Assembly (NCBI GenBank): GCA_024666565.1
Contig: CP088295.1
Location: 4,340,001-4,404,000 of the forward strand
From: Svornostia abyssi
Lineage (GTDB): Bacteria; Actinomycetota; Thermoleophilia; Solirubrobacterales; Solirubrobacteraceae
Length of the DNA: 64,000 bases
Direction: 5' to 3'
Shown here: positions 19,237 to 27,461 of the stretch, in pieces
Layout: every line of letters begins with the position of its first letter
How positions within the stretch are numbered: the first letter of the stretch is position 1
The notes under the pieces: generated by a model
What the model was told of the DNA's origin: nothing
What the model saw: only the letters and a program-made list of their open reading frames with translations
Database searches by the model: none
Position numbers and translations under genes: made by a program

Positions 19237-20061
19237 GTGCTCGAGGCCTTCGATCTCCCGTTCATGCAGCGCGCGCTCGTCGCCGTGCTGCTGCTCTCCG
19301 TCGCCGGTGGGCTGCTCGGCGCGTGGGTCGTCCTGCGCCGCCTGGCGTTCTTCAGCCACGCGGTCGGCACGGCGACCTTCCCCGGCCTCGTCGTCGCCGC
19401 CCCCTGGGGCATCGCCGCGCCGCTGGCCGCGCTCGGGTCGGCGCTGCTCTTCACCGCAGGCCTGACCCGGCTGATCCGGGATCCGCGCCTCGGGCCCGAC
19501 GGCGCGACCGGGCTGCTCGTGGTCGCCGCGCTCGCGCTCGGTGCGCTGCTGGCCAGCGACGTGTATCCCGCCGGGACCGGCGTCGACCAGCTGCTGTTCG
19601 GCACGCTCCTCGGCCTCGACGACGCCGACCTCTGGCTCGCCGCGGCCGTCGCCGCCGGCGCGCTCGTCCTCACCCTCGCCCTGGGCCGCACCTGGCTGGC
19701 GACAGGCTTCGAGCCGCAGACCGCCCGCACGCTCGGCGTGTCTCGCGCGCGCGGGGACTGGGCGCTGCTCGCCGGGCTGGCGGTCGCCGTCGTCGCGATG
19801 CTCCCGGCCGTCGGCGCGCTGCTCGCCGCGACGCTGCTCGTCGTGCCCGCCGCCACCGTGCGGCTCGTCGCGCGCTCGGTGCCCCAGCTCCTCGCCGGCT
19901 CGGTGCTGCTCGGCGCGACCGAGGGCGTCGTCGCCTTGTGGTTCGCCTACGAGCTCGACCTGCCGCCCGGCCCCGTCCTCGCGCTCCTCAGCGGTGTGAT
20001 CTTCGGCGTCGTCGCCCTCGGACAGGCCGCCGCCGCCCGCCGACCGGTGCCGGTGCCATGA
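19237..20061 (+). CDS. Metal ABC transporter permease (ZnuB/MntB type), first copy
   Basis: Membrane subunit of a zinc/manganese-class importer (ABC-3 family), 274 residues with about eight hydrophobic helices. The signature SHAVGTATFPGLVVA near the N-terminus corresponds to the usual SHA-ALPG segment. It begins the three-gene unit permease-ATPase-permease, with 4-bp overlaps. No Zur or MntR box could be recognised before GTG 19237. Confidence 0.88.
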   Translation: MLEAFDLPFMQRALVAVLLLSVAGGLLGAWVVLRRLAFFSHAVGTATFPGLVVAAPWGIAAPLAALGSALLFTAGLTRLIRDPRLGPDGATGLLVVAALALGALLASDVYPAGTGVDQLLFGTLLGLDDADLWLAAAVAAGALVLTLALGRTWLATGFEPQTARTLGVSRARGDWALLAGLAVAVVAMLPAVGALLAATLLVVPAATVRLVARSVPQLLAGSVLLGATEGVVALWFAYELDLPPGPVLALLSGVIFGVVALGQAAAARRPVPVP

Positions 20062-20819
20062 GCGAGGTGCTCATCGAGGCGGTCGGCCTCAGCACCGGGT
20101 ACGCCCCGGGGGAACCCGCGCTGCGCGGAGTGACGTTCGCCGCGAACGCCGGGCAGATCGTCGCGGTGCTCGGACCCAACGGCGGCGGCAAGACGACCCT
20201 CATGCGCGCGCTGCTCGGTGAGCTGCCGCCGTTCGAGGGGCGCGTGGACGTCCACGGCGAGATCGCGTACGTCCCGCAGACCGAGCAGGCGCGGCTGGAC
20301 TTCCCCGTCAGCGCGCTGGACGTCGCGCTCATGGGCGCCTACCGCCGCACGCCGTGGTGGAAGCGCCTCGGCCGTGCCGAGCACGACCGCGCCCTGCAGG
20401 CCCTCGATCGGGTCGGGCTGCGTGAGCGAGCGAAGGACCGGTTCGGCACGCTCTCCGGCGGACAGCGCCAGCGGGTGCTCATCGCCCGCGCGCTCGTGCA
20501 GGACGCGCCGATCCTGCTGCTCGACGAGCCCTTCAGCGGGGTCGACCGGGCGAGCGAGGCCACCATCCTCGGCCTGCTCGGCCAGCTCCGCGCCCAGGGA
20601 CACGCGCTGCTCATCTGCACCCACGACATCGAGCAGGGGCGCGGGTTCGACCGTGTCCTGGGCGTCCACGGCGAGCAGACGTTCTTCGGCCCCGGTGCCG
20701 CGCTCGACGCCGCGGCGCTGGAGCGCACGTACGGCTCCGAGATCGTGACGCTCGGCGAGGGCGCCGCGATCGCCGTGCAGTGCCACCACCACGATCACGA
20801 GCACGACCAGCACGGATGA
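20058..20819 (+). CDS. Metal ABC transporter ATP-binding protein (ZnuC type)
   Basis: ATPase of the metal importer, 253 residues. Walker A is GPNGGGKTT, the signature is LSGGQRQR, and Walker B is ILLLDEPFSGVD. The subfamily mark YVPQTEQARLDFPV is present. The C-terminus is CHHHDHEHDQHG, a metal-chelating tail that could sense or buffer the cytoplasmic ion. ATGA overlaps on both sides couple it to the two permease genes. Confidence 0.93.
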   Translation: MSEVLIEAVGLSTGYAPGEPALRGVTFAANAGQIVAVLGPNGGGKTTLMRALLGELPPFEGRVDVHGEIAYVPQTEQARLDFPVSALDVALMGAYRRTPWWKRLGRAEHDRALQALDRVGLRERAKDRFGTLSGGQRQRVLIARALVQDAPILLLDEPFSGVDRASEATILGLLGQLRAQGHALLICTHDIEQGRGFDRVLGVHGEQTFFGPGAALDAAALERTYGSEIVTLGEGAAIAVQCHHHDHEHDQHG

Positions 20820-21664
20820 CCGAGCTCGTCACCGACCCGCTCCTGCGCCGCGCGCTGCTCGAGGTCGTCATCCTCGGCCTGGCCTGCGGACCGCTCGGCG
20901 TGTGGGTGCTGCACGAGCGCCGCGCGTTCGCCGCCGAGTCGCTGTCGCACGCGATGCTGCCCGGCCTGGTCGTCGCCTCGCTGGCGGGTGCGCCGCTGCT
21001 GCTCGGTGCCGTCGGCGGGATCGTCCTGGCCGCGGTGCTCGTCGCGGTCGCCGCGCGCGATGCCCGCGTGGGCGGTGACACCGCCGTCGCGGTCGTGGTG
21101 ACGGCGCTCTTCGGGCTCGGCGTCGTCCTCGCGCTGCGCCCCGATGTTCCCGCCCGCCTGGCGGAGATCCTCTTCGGCGACCCGCTCGGCGCGACCGCCG
21201 GGGACATCGCCGTGGCCGCGCTGCTGTGCGGCGCCGTGCTCGTGGCACTCGCGCTCGGCGGCCGGTCCCTGCGGCTGGCGGCGTTCGACCCGCAGGCCGC
21301 GCCATCGCTCGGCACGAAGCCCGGCCGCGTCGGGATCGCGCTGCTCGTCGTCCTGGCGATCACGATCGCGGCCGCCGCCCAGGGCCTCGGCAGCCTGCTG
21401 CTCGTCGCGCTGCTGCTCGCCCCCGCCGCTGCGGCGATCCGAGCCAGCGACCGGCTGGGCACCCAGCTGCGCCTCGCCGCCGCGCTGGGCGCCGGGTGCG
21501 CCGTCGTCGGGCTGGAGGTCTCGCGCAGCCTCGACGTCGCCGCCGGCCCTGCGATCGCGCTGGCTGCGTGCGTCGCCTACGTCGTGGTCGCGCTGGTCCG
21601 GCCGGGCGAGCGCGGGCCCGGCCTGCGCCGGGCGCCGATCGACGGCCTCACCGGGTCACGCTGA
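20816..21664 (+). CDS. Metal ABC transporter permease (ZnuB/MntB type), second copy
   Basis: Second ABC-3 family permease, 282 residues, about eight helices, with SLSHAMLPGLVVASLAG as the conserved family segment. Having two different permeases suggests a heterodimeric pore, as in many Mn/Zn/Fe systems (MntCD, TroCD). The last 9 bp overlap the convergent lgt gene. There is no solute-binding protein gene beside it. Confidence 0.9.
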   Translation: MTELVTDPLLRRALLEVVILGLACGPLGVWVLHERRAFAAESLSHAMLPGLVVASLAGAPLLLGAVGGIVLAAVLVAVAARDARVGGDTAVAVVVTALFGLGVVLALRPDVPARLAEILFGDPLGATAGDIAVAALLCGAVLVALALGGRSLRLAAFDPQAAPSLGTKPGRVGIALLVVLAITIAAAAQGLGSLLLVALLLAPAAAAIRASDRLGTQLRLAAALGAGCAVVGLEVSRSLDVAAGPAIALAACVAYVVVALVRPGERGPGLRRAPIDGLTGSR

Positions 21665-22405
21665 CGCGGCGCGCAGCCCGCCCGGCTTCCCAGCCAGGAT
21701 CGCGAGCCAGACCGCCCCGCCGACGAGCATCGCGCCCGCCGTGAGCTGCGCCTCGGTCAGGCCGAGGAGCACCGCGTCGTTGCGCCGGACGAACTCGACG
21801 AGGAAGCGCTCGATCCCCGCGATCACGAGGTAGAGCGCGAACAGCGCGCCCGGGCGCAGCGCGTCACGCAGCCGCCACAGCAGCAGCGCCGCGAGGCCCA
21901 TCGCCAGCGTCTCGTAGATCGGGGTCGGGTGGACCTCCTCGTCGGTCGGGATGACCCCGTCCGGATAGGCCATGGCCCAGGGCAGATCGGTCGGCTCGCC
22001 GTAGTCGCCGTCGCCCGACAGCTGGCAGCCGATCCGGCCGATCGCGTAGCCGACGGCCAGCGCGGGCGCTGCGGTGTCGAGCAACTGCAGGCCCAGCCAG
22101 CCGCGCCAGCGCGCCCACAGGATCACCGCGAGCGCACCGCCCGCGGCCCCGCCGAACCACGTGAGCCCGGACCCGCTGAAGATGGTGCCCAGCAGATCGT
22201 CGGACGCCTGGTCCCAGTTGGCGACGATCCAGTAGAGCCGCGCCCCGACCAGGCCGCCGACCAGCGCGGCGAAGATCATCTCGTACGCCCAGTCGACCGG
22301 CTTGCCCAGCTCGCGCAGCCGCCGCGCGACGAGCGCGCCGCAGACGACGAACGCCAGGCCGAACATCAGGCCGAACGTCTTGATGGGACCGATCTCGGGA
22401 AGCAT
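21656..22405 (-). CDS. lgt: Prolipoprotein diacylglyceryl transferase
   Basis: Transfers diacylglycerol to the lipobox Cys of prolipoproteins; polytopic membrane enzyme of 249 residues. The Lgt signature is AIGRIGCQLSGDGDYG, with the essential Arg, and the C-terminal ERFLVEFVRRND motif is intact. The window encodes several lipoproteins that need it. It is convergent with the metal permease and lies downstream of the M23 peptidase gene on the same strand. Confidence 0.95.
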   Translation of the reverse strand: MLPEIGPIKTFGLMFGLAFVVCGALVARRLRELGKPVDWAYEMIFAALVGGLVGARLYWIVANWDQASDDLLGTIFSGSGLTWFGGAAGGALAVILWARWRGWLGLQLLDTAAPALAVGYAIGRIGCQLSGDGDYGEPTDLPWAMAYPDGVIPTDEEVHPTPIYETLAMGLAALLLWRLRDALRPGALFALYLVIAGIERFLVEFVRRNDAVLLGLTEAQLTAGAMLVGGAVWLAILAGKPGGLRAASA

Positions 22406-22432
22406 GCGGCCCGAGACGCTACGTGATGGTGC

Positions 22433-23653
22433 CTACAGGTAGCCGAGCGGGTCGACCGGGGTCCCGTTGATCCGCACCTCGAAGTGCAGATGCGGGCCCG
22501 TCGAGTTGCCGGTGTTGCCGCTGTAGCCGATGACCTGGCCCTGGCGGACGCTCGCGCCGACCTTCGTGCCGTAGCGCGACTGGTGCGCGTAGCACGTCGA
22601 CATCGAGCTGGTGTGCTGGATGCAGGTGTAGTTGCCGTAGCCGCCCGTCCAGCCGGCGAGCACGACCTTGCCCCCGTCGGCGGCGCGCAGGGGCGTGCCC
22701 TCTGGGACCGGCAGGTCGATGCCCATGTGGTTGCTGCTGCACACGCCGCACCCGCTGCGGGGCCCGAAGCCGGAGCTGACCGGGGCGTTCACCGGCCAGA
22801 TGAGTGAGCCGGACCCGCGCTTGACCGAGCCGGCGGGCAGTGAGCCGGCGTTCGCGGTCTGGGCGCCCAGCAGCGTCGCCTTGATCTTCGACTGCTCGCG
22901 CTCCATCGCCTCGAGGTCCTCCTCGATGGCCCGTCGGTCCGAGCGGACCTTGATGAGCGCAGCCTGTTTGCCCGCCTTCGTCTTGTCGTAGCCCACACGC
23001 GTGCCGACGAGCTCGTCCTTGATCTGGCGGACCTCCTCGCGCCGCGCGAAGACCGCCTCGGTGACCTTCTGCTGGCGGCGCTCGAGCCGGTCGAGCTTCG
23101 CCTCGGTCTTCACGGCGTCGGCCTTCGCGTCCTGGACGAGGCGCACGACCTTCCGATCCTGCGCGGAGATGCGGCGGATGAACTCGGTGCGCTCGAGCAG
23201 GTCGGCGAAGCCGTCGGAGTTCAGCACCACGGTGATGACGTCGGGCTCCGTCGCCTTGTACATCTCCACCAAGCGGCTCTCCAGCGACCGCCGGGAGACC
23301 TTCAGGCGCGCCTTCAGCCGGGTCAGCCGGGCGCGCTCGTCGCGCAACTCCCCGCGCAGACGCTCGAGCTCGGCCTGCTTGGCGTCGAGGTCGGCCTGCA
23401 GCGTGGCCTGCCGATTGGCGAGCACGTCGATCTTGCCCTGCAGGCGCACGATGCGCTGGGAGTAGGACTGGATGTCGACAGACAGGGCCTTCTCGGCACC
23501 CTTCTTCTTTCCGACCTTAGAGCGCGCGCGATCGATCTTCTTGTCGAGCTCAGCGATCCGCGCCTGGTTCGGCGCGGCGCCGGAGACCAGAGGCAGGACC
23601 CCCCAGATGACGAGCGGAACGACCGCGCACGCGATGAGCAGGCGTACGCGCAT
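22433..23653 (-). CDS. Coiled-coil M23 metallopeptidase (EnvC-like)
   Basis: Secreted peptidoglycan hydrolase or activator, 406 residues. A signal/anchor helix (residues about 1-25) leads into some 230 residues of coiled coil (Lys/Glu/Leu heptads), then a LytM/M23 domain with HMGIDLPV and HLHFEVR, so the zinc ligands are present and activity is expected. The build matches EnvC/RipC-like partners of FtsEX. Start ATG 23653 follows TACAAT on the minus strand; ATG 23662 is an alternative. A divergent promoter is shared with htpX. Confidence 0.88.
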   Translation of the reverse strand: MRVRLLIACAVVPLVIWGVLPLVSGAAPNQARIAELDKKIDRARSKVGKKKGAEKALSVDIQSYSQRIVRLQGKIDVLANRQATLQADLDAKQAELERLRGELRDERARLTRLKARLKVSRRSLESRLVEMYKATEPDVITVVLNSDGFADLLERTEFIRRISAQDRKVVRLVQDAKADAVKTEAKLDRLERRQQKVTEAVFARREEVRQIKDELVGTRVGYDKTKAGKQAALIKVRSDRRAIEEDLEAMEREQSKIKATLLGAQTANAGSLPAGSVKRGSGSLIWPVNAPVSSGFGPRSGCGVCSSNHMGIDLPVPEGTPLRAADGGKVVLAGWTGGYGNYTCIQHTSSMSTCYAHQSRYGTKVGASVRQGQVIGYSGNTGNSTGPHLHFEVRINGTPVDPLGYL

Positions 23654-23773
23654 TGCGGCCATGGATTGTACGAGGACCGCCTGCAAACCCGAATGAAGCA
23701 ACGGTCCTTGCAGATGGCGCAACACCGGTCATCGATGTCGTGCGTCCTTCAGATTCGGTTAATCCCCGGCGCC

Positions 23774-23779
23774 TATGAT
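23774..23779 (+). promoter_or_regulatory. -10 box TATGAT of htpX
   Basis: TATGAT ends 7 nt before ATG 23787. No Shine-Dalgarno sequence is present, so a leaderless transcript is likely. Confidence 0.45.
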
Positions 23780-23786
23780 CCCGCGC

Positions 23787-24687
23787 ATGGCCACACGATC
23801 GAAGGTCCAGCTCAAGGCCCCGCCGACGCTGCGGGCGCGCATGCTGCTCACGATCTTCCTGCTGGGCGCGCTGTACGTGGCGTTCATGGCGGTCCTGTTC
23901 GCGAGCGGCGCCAACGGCATCACGATCGCGGTGATCGCGGGTGCGCTGTTCTTCTTCCAGCTCTTCACGAGCGACAAGATCGCGCTGGCCGCGATGGGCG
24001 TGCGCGAGGTCAGCCCCGAGCAGGCCCCCCGAGCTGCACGCGATGATCGAGCGGCTCTGCATCCAGGCCGACCTGCCCAAGCCGAAGATCGGCGTGATCC
24101 AGACCGAGATGCCGAACGCGTTCGCGATGGGCCGCTCGCAGAAGTCCGCGACCGTCGTCGCCACCACCGGGATCATGCAGCGCCTCGAGCCGGCCGAGCT
24201 CGAGGGCGTCATGGCCCACGAGCTCGCGCATGTCATGCATCGCGACGTGGCGGTCATGACCATCGCGTCGTTCTTCGCCTCGATCGCCGCGCTCATCCTG
24301 CAGTTCGGGTTCTTCTTCGGCGGGAGCGGCGATGACGACGACAGCCCCGGCATCTTCTTCCTCATCCTCGCGTCGCTCGCCGTGTACGTCATCTCGTTCT
24401 TCCTCATGCAGGCCCTGTCGCGCCAGCGCGAGTTCGCCGCCGACCGCGGCGCCGCGCAGCTCACGGGCCGCCCGAGCGCGCTGGCGTCGGCGCTCATGAA
24501 GATCAGCCGCACGATGGAGCGCATCCCGCAGAGCGACCTGCGCGCCCACACCGAGATGAACGCCTTCTACATCGTGCCCGCGTCGGTGAAGGGGTCGCTG
24601 ATGAACATCTTCAGCACGCACCCGCCGATGGAGAAGCGGATCGCGGCGCTGCAGGAGCTCGAGACGCAGCTGCAGGGCGCGCGGTAG
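23787..24687 (+). CDS. htpX: HtpX-family membrane zinc protease (frameshifted)
   Basis: Membrane quality-control metalloprotease (M48). Frame one gives MATRSKVQLKAPPTLRA and two helices up to EVSPEQAP. After the C6 run at 24025-24030 the frame moves by one and continues ELHAMIERLCIQADLPKPKI. HELAHVMHRD (zinc HExxH), two more helices, and REFAADRGAA (third ligand Glu) follow. Deleting one C gives about 299 residues, the normal HtpX length. The next gene is PspAB, a known neighbour of htpX in actinobacteria. Confidence 0.9.
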
Positions 24688-24699
24688 CGCAGCGCGGAG

Positions 24700-24727
24700 G
24701 CGGTGCCGCGCTACGCCGCGGCACCGC
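24700..24727 (+). terminator. Hairpin after htpX
   Basis: Perfect 11-bp stem (24700-24710 with 24717-24727) and a 6-nt loop, 12 bp after the htpX stop. No T run follows, as is common in high-GC genomes. Confidence 0.55.
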
Positions 24728-24836
24728 AGACCACGCTCCCACGGCCGTGCGCCCCCCTTCGCACGCCCCTGCCACGCTCCCCCCACGCACGTGGACGAGC
24801 CGATGGTAACGCCAAGTACCGGGCCGTGCGGCCTCG

Positions 24837-24842
24837 TAGACT
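24837..24842 (+). promoter_or_regulatory. -10 box TAGACT of the PspAB gene
   Basis: TAGACT ends 6 nt before ATG 24849, giving a leaderless arrangement separate from htpX. Confidence 0.4.
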
Positions 24843-24848
24843 GCGACC

Positions 24849-25418
24849 ATGGGCTTTCTCGACGGACTGCTGGGCCGCAAGAAGATGGTCGGGCCCGCCC
24901 CCGACCGGCTGTTCGCGCTGACGACCGCGTACGTCACGCTCGAAACCGGCCACCAGATCACCACGGCCGGCAAGGCCGCCATCGTCTTCCAGCCGATCGA
25001 CAACGCGGACTTCGATCAGATCGCGCAGGAGATGGAGGCGCTCGTCCGCGGAACCGGTGAAGAGACTGGCACGTCGCTCACCACGACCGAGGACAGCTTC
25101 GACTACCGCTGGATGGTCTTCAGCGACCCGGACGTCGAGGACCTCGTCGTCGGGATCAACGCCGTGAACGACGCGCTGCAGGTCGGCGGCTACGGCGACC
25201 GCGTGCTGTGTGCCGTCTTCGCCTTCGTCGACGGCCGCGGCCGACCGCTCTACCTCATCTACAACGTCAAGCGCGGGGCCTGGTATCCGTTCGTGCCCGC
25301 CGGGCAGAACCAGCGTGACTCGCAGCGAGAGATGCAGATCAAGGCGATCCTGGGCACCGAACTCCCGGTCGAGCCCGAGCTGGAGCGGTGGTTCCCGCTC
25401 TGGGGCATCCCGATCTAG
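24849..25418 (+). CDS. PspA-associated protein PspAB
   Basis: Cytoplasmic protein of 189 residues matching the PspAB family. It starts MGFLDGLLGRKK and contains VTLETGHQITTAGKAAIVFQ and YGDRVLCAVFAF. Its partner genes PspAA and PspA lie about 1-2.5 kb away on the opposite strand. The PspA system guards membrane integrity; the exact role of PspAB is not established. Its stop overlaps the convergent secreted-protein gene by 4 bp. Confidence 0.85.
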   Translation: MGFLDGLLGRKKMVGPAPDRLFALTTAYVTLETGHQITTAGKAAIVFQPIDNADFDQIAQEMEALVRGTGEETGTSLTTTEDSFDYRWMVFSDPDVEDLVVGINAVNDALQVGGYGDRVLCAVFAFVDGRGRPLYLIYNVKRGAWYPFVPAGQNQRDSQREMQIKAILGTELPVEPELERWFPLWGIPI

Positions 25419-25924
25419 TAGCGCACCCAGCCGCGCATCCGCAGCGTGCCGGTGCAGCGGCCGGAGGATCGGCAGGTGATGACCCCGGTGAAGCTCTCGA
25501 TGACGCCCTTGGCGCCGCCGTACTTGCTGCGCGCAGGCCCGCCGTCTTCGATGGCGCCCTCGCCGTCGTACTCGACCTTCTGCGAGGTCTTGGTCGTCTT
25601 CAGGTAGCGCCGCTCGACGCGCAGCGATCCCTTGATCCATCCCTCGTCGTTCTCGAGGTCGAAGCGCGGGTGCTTGATGTCCGAGTCGCGCTCCGAGCGC
25701 TTCGTCCACGTCGTGACGTCGGACGCGCCGAACGGGGAGCCGCTCGCCCGGAATTCGTCGAACTGGTACTTCGCGTTCCCGCGGGTGTCCATCCCCTTCA
25801 CGCGCAGGACGAGGTCGATGTCGCGCCGCTTCGTGTCCTCGTCCTGGGCGTTCCCGGCACCGGGCGCCAGCAGCGCGAGGCCGACGAGCAGCAGTGTGAG
25901 GGACCCGAGAGCGCGGCGCCACAT
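25415..25924 (-). CDS. Secreted protein, unknown function
   Basis: Exported protein of 169 residues: signal peptide (LGSLTLLLVGLALLAPGAG) then a hydrophilic beta-rich domain with two Cys (ITCRSSGRCTGTL) that could form a disulphide near the C-terminus. No family recognised. ATG 25924 follows TAACGT by 7 nt. A frame open to 26062 has no signal-like start and is rejected. Confidence 0.65.
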   Translation of the reverse strand: MWRRALGSLTLLLVGLALLAPGAGNAQDEDTKRRDIDLVLRVKGMDTRGNAKYQFDEFRASGSPFGASDVTTWTKRSERDSDIKHPRFDLENDEGWIKGSLRVERRYLKTTKTSQKVEYDGEGAIEDGGPARSKYGGAKGVIESFTGVITCRSSGRCTGTLRMRGWVRY

Positions 25925-25931
25925 GTGAGGC

Positions 25932-25937
25932 ACGTTA
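25932..25937 (-). promoter_or_regulatory. -10 box TAACGT of the secreted-protein gene
   Basis: Minus-strand TAACGT with 7 nt to ATG 25924, matching the leaderless layout of other genes here. Confidence 0.4.
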
Positions 25938-26073
25938 TCTCGGAACCTTGCGCGTCTCAACCTCACGCGCCGGGCGCGCCGCGCGTTGTCCTTGTGTCGA
26001 CTCCGTGACACAGCCATAACCGCCCTACGAGGGCGTGGTTGACCGGGGGACCAACGACCCAAGGAGCACCGTC

Positions 26074-26401
26074 ATGCCCTCGCACCGCCCCCCTCACCGA
26101 CACCCTCGAGCTGCGCCCGGCCCGTGCTGCCGACCGCGCCGCGCTGCATCGACTCGCGGTCCTCGACAGCCAGTCCCCGCCCGGTGCGGGCGACCACCTC
26201 ATCGCGCTGACCGGCGACACGCCCGTGGCGGCGATCGCGGTGCGCGGCGACTGGCACGCGGCCGACCCGTTCCAGCGGTCGGCCGGCGCGCTTGAGTTGC
26301 TCCAGGCCCGACGCGCCCAGCTGCGGCGCGCGGACCGGGTCGCGGCGAGGGGCGGCGCGCGGCGCGCCGCCCGCCTCGTCGCGTCGATCAGTCGGGGATG
26401 A
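26074..26401 (+). CDS. Small hypothetical protein (frameshifted), GNAT-like N-terminal strand
   Basis: ATG 26074 has an AAGGAG ribosome site 7 nt upstream and reads MPSHRP. After the C6 run at 26088-26093 the coding frame shifts by one to LTDTLELRPARAADRAALHR, LDSQSPPGAGDHLIALTGD and a basic C-terminus, about 108 residues. The LELRPA strand and Asp-rich helix resemble the start of acetyltransferase folds, but it is too short for catalysis. Removing one C joins the parts. The end overlaps PspAA convergently by 14 bp. Confidence 0.6.
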
Positions 26402-26666
26402 GCCCCTCGCCGGTGAACTCGCCCGCCGCCTCGGCGAACGTCGTGTCGCCCGGCGGGATGAGGACGTCGCTGCCGTGCAGATCGTCGTCGGCGAGCTCGG
26501 TTCCCTCGGTGCGGATGAGGTGCAGGAGCGCCTCGAAGTGCTCGTGGAAACCGTCCTCGTCGCCGGCCTCCACGGCGGCGACGCAGGCGTTGTCGTACTC
26601 GTTGACCTTCGCGAGGGCGGCGTCGTCCAGCTTGTACTGACCCTCGGTCATGATGCGAACGATCAC
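26388..26666 (-). CDS. PspA-associated protein PspAA
   Basis: 92-residue protein of the PspAA family. It begins VIVRIMTEGQYKLDD and has the acidic helical body (VEAGDEDGFHEHFEALLHLI) usual for these partners of actinobacterial PspA. GTG 26666 overlaps the pspA stop (GTGA), so the two are translated together. Family role: modulates or binds PspA; the mechanism is not settled. Confidence 0.85.
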   Translation of the reverse strand: MIVRIMTEGQYKLDDAALAKVNEYDNACVAAVEAGDEDGFHEHFEALLHLIRTEGTELADDDLHGSDVLIPPGDTTFAEAAGEFTGEGLIPD

Positions 26667-27421
26667 GCCTTGCCCTCCTCGCCGGACTCGAGCTGGGCAG
26701 CGTCGCCGCCGCCGGTGCCGAGCTCGGCGCGCATCTTGGCCAGCTCGTCGTCGACCGCGCTGGCGGACGTCAGCTCGCGCAGCTGCTTGTCGATGTCGTC
26801 CTCGCCGCTGCCCAGCTGCGTGAGGTCCTCGAACGTGCCGGCGGCCTCCAGCTCCTCGACGGCCGACGCGCGCGCCTTCATGTCCTCGGTCTTGTCGACC
26901 GCGCGCTGCATCGCCAGGCCGACGTCGGCCATCTGCTCGCCGACGCCCGTGGCGGCCTCGCTGATCCGGACCTGTGCCTCGGCGGCGGAGTACTGCGCCT
27001 TGATGACTTCCTTCTTGCTGCGGAACGCCTCGATCTTGGCGCGCAGCTTCTTCTCGGAGTCGGTCAGCTTCTCCTGCTGGTTGGCCAGCTCGGCAACCTG
27101 CTGGTCGAGCGACTGCAGCTCGGTCTGCGCGAGCTGCTTGCGCTCGAGCGCCATGCGGGCAAGCTCCTCGTTGCCCGAGCTGAGGGCCTGGCGCGCCTGC
27201 GTGTCGAGCTTGACGACGGACTGCTGCAGCTTCTCCTGCTGCATCTGCAGGCGTTTCTTCGCGGTCACGACATCGGCGATGCCCTTCTTGACCTGCTGGA
27301 GCGACTCGAGCTGCTTCTGATAGCTGTAGTCCAGCGTCTCGGCGGGATCCTCGGCCTTGTCCAGCAGCTTCGAGATCTTTGCCTTGATGACGGTGGACAT
27401 GCGCCCGGACATGCCGGCCAT
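26663..27421 (-). CDS. pspA: Phage shock protein A (PspA/IM30/Vipp1)
   Basis: Peripheral membrane coiled-coil protein of 252 residues that forms ESCRT-III-like assemblies and protects the membrane under stress. It shows almost continuous heptads (KRLQMQQEKLQQSVVKL) and the family N-terminus (STVIKAKISKLLDKAEDPAE). ATG 27421 is set by a strong AGGAGG about 6 nt upstream. Operon with PspAA. The C-terminal acidic tail is typical of actinobacterial members. Confidence 0.93.
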   Translation of the reverse strand: MAGMSGRMSTVIKAKISKLLDKAEDPAETLDYSYQKQLESLQQVKKGIADVVTAKKRLQMQQEKLQQSVVKLDTQARQALSSGNEELARMALERKQLAQTELQSLDQQVAELANQQEKLTDSEKKLRAKIEAFRSKKEVIKAQYSAAEAQVRISEAATGVGEQMADVGLAMQRAVDKTEDMKARASAVEELEAAGTFEDLTQLGSGEDDIDKQLRELTSASAVDDELAKMRAELGTGGGDAAQLESGEEGKA

Positions 27422-27461
27422 GCACCCTCCTGGGACGTCGTGGTGGACTCTCCCCCGGAGT

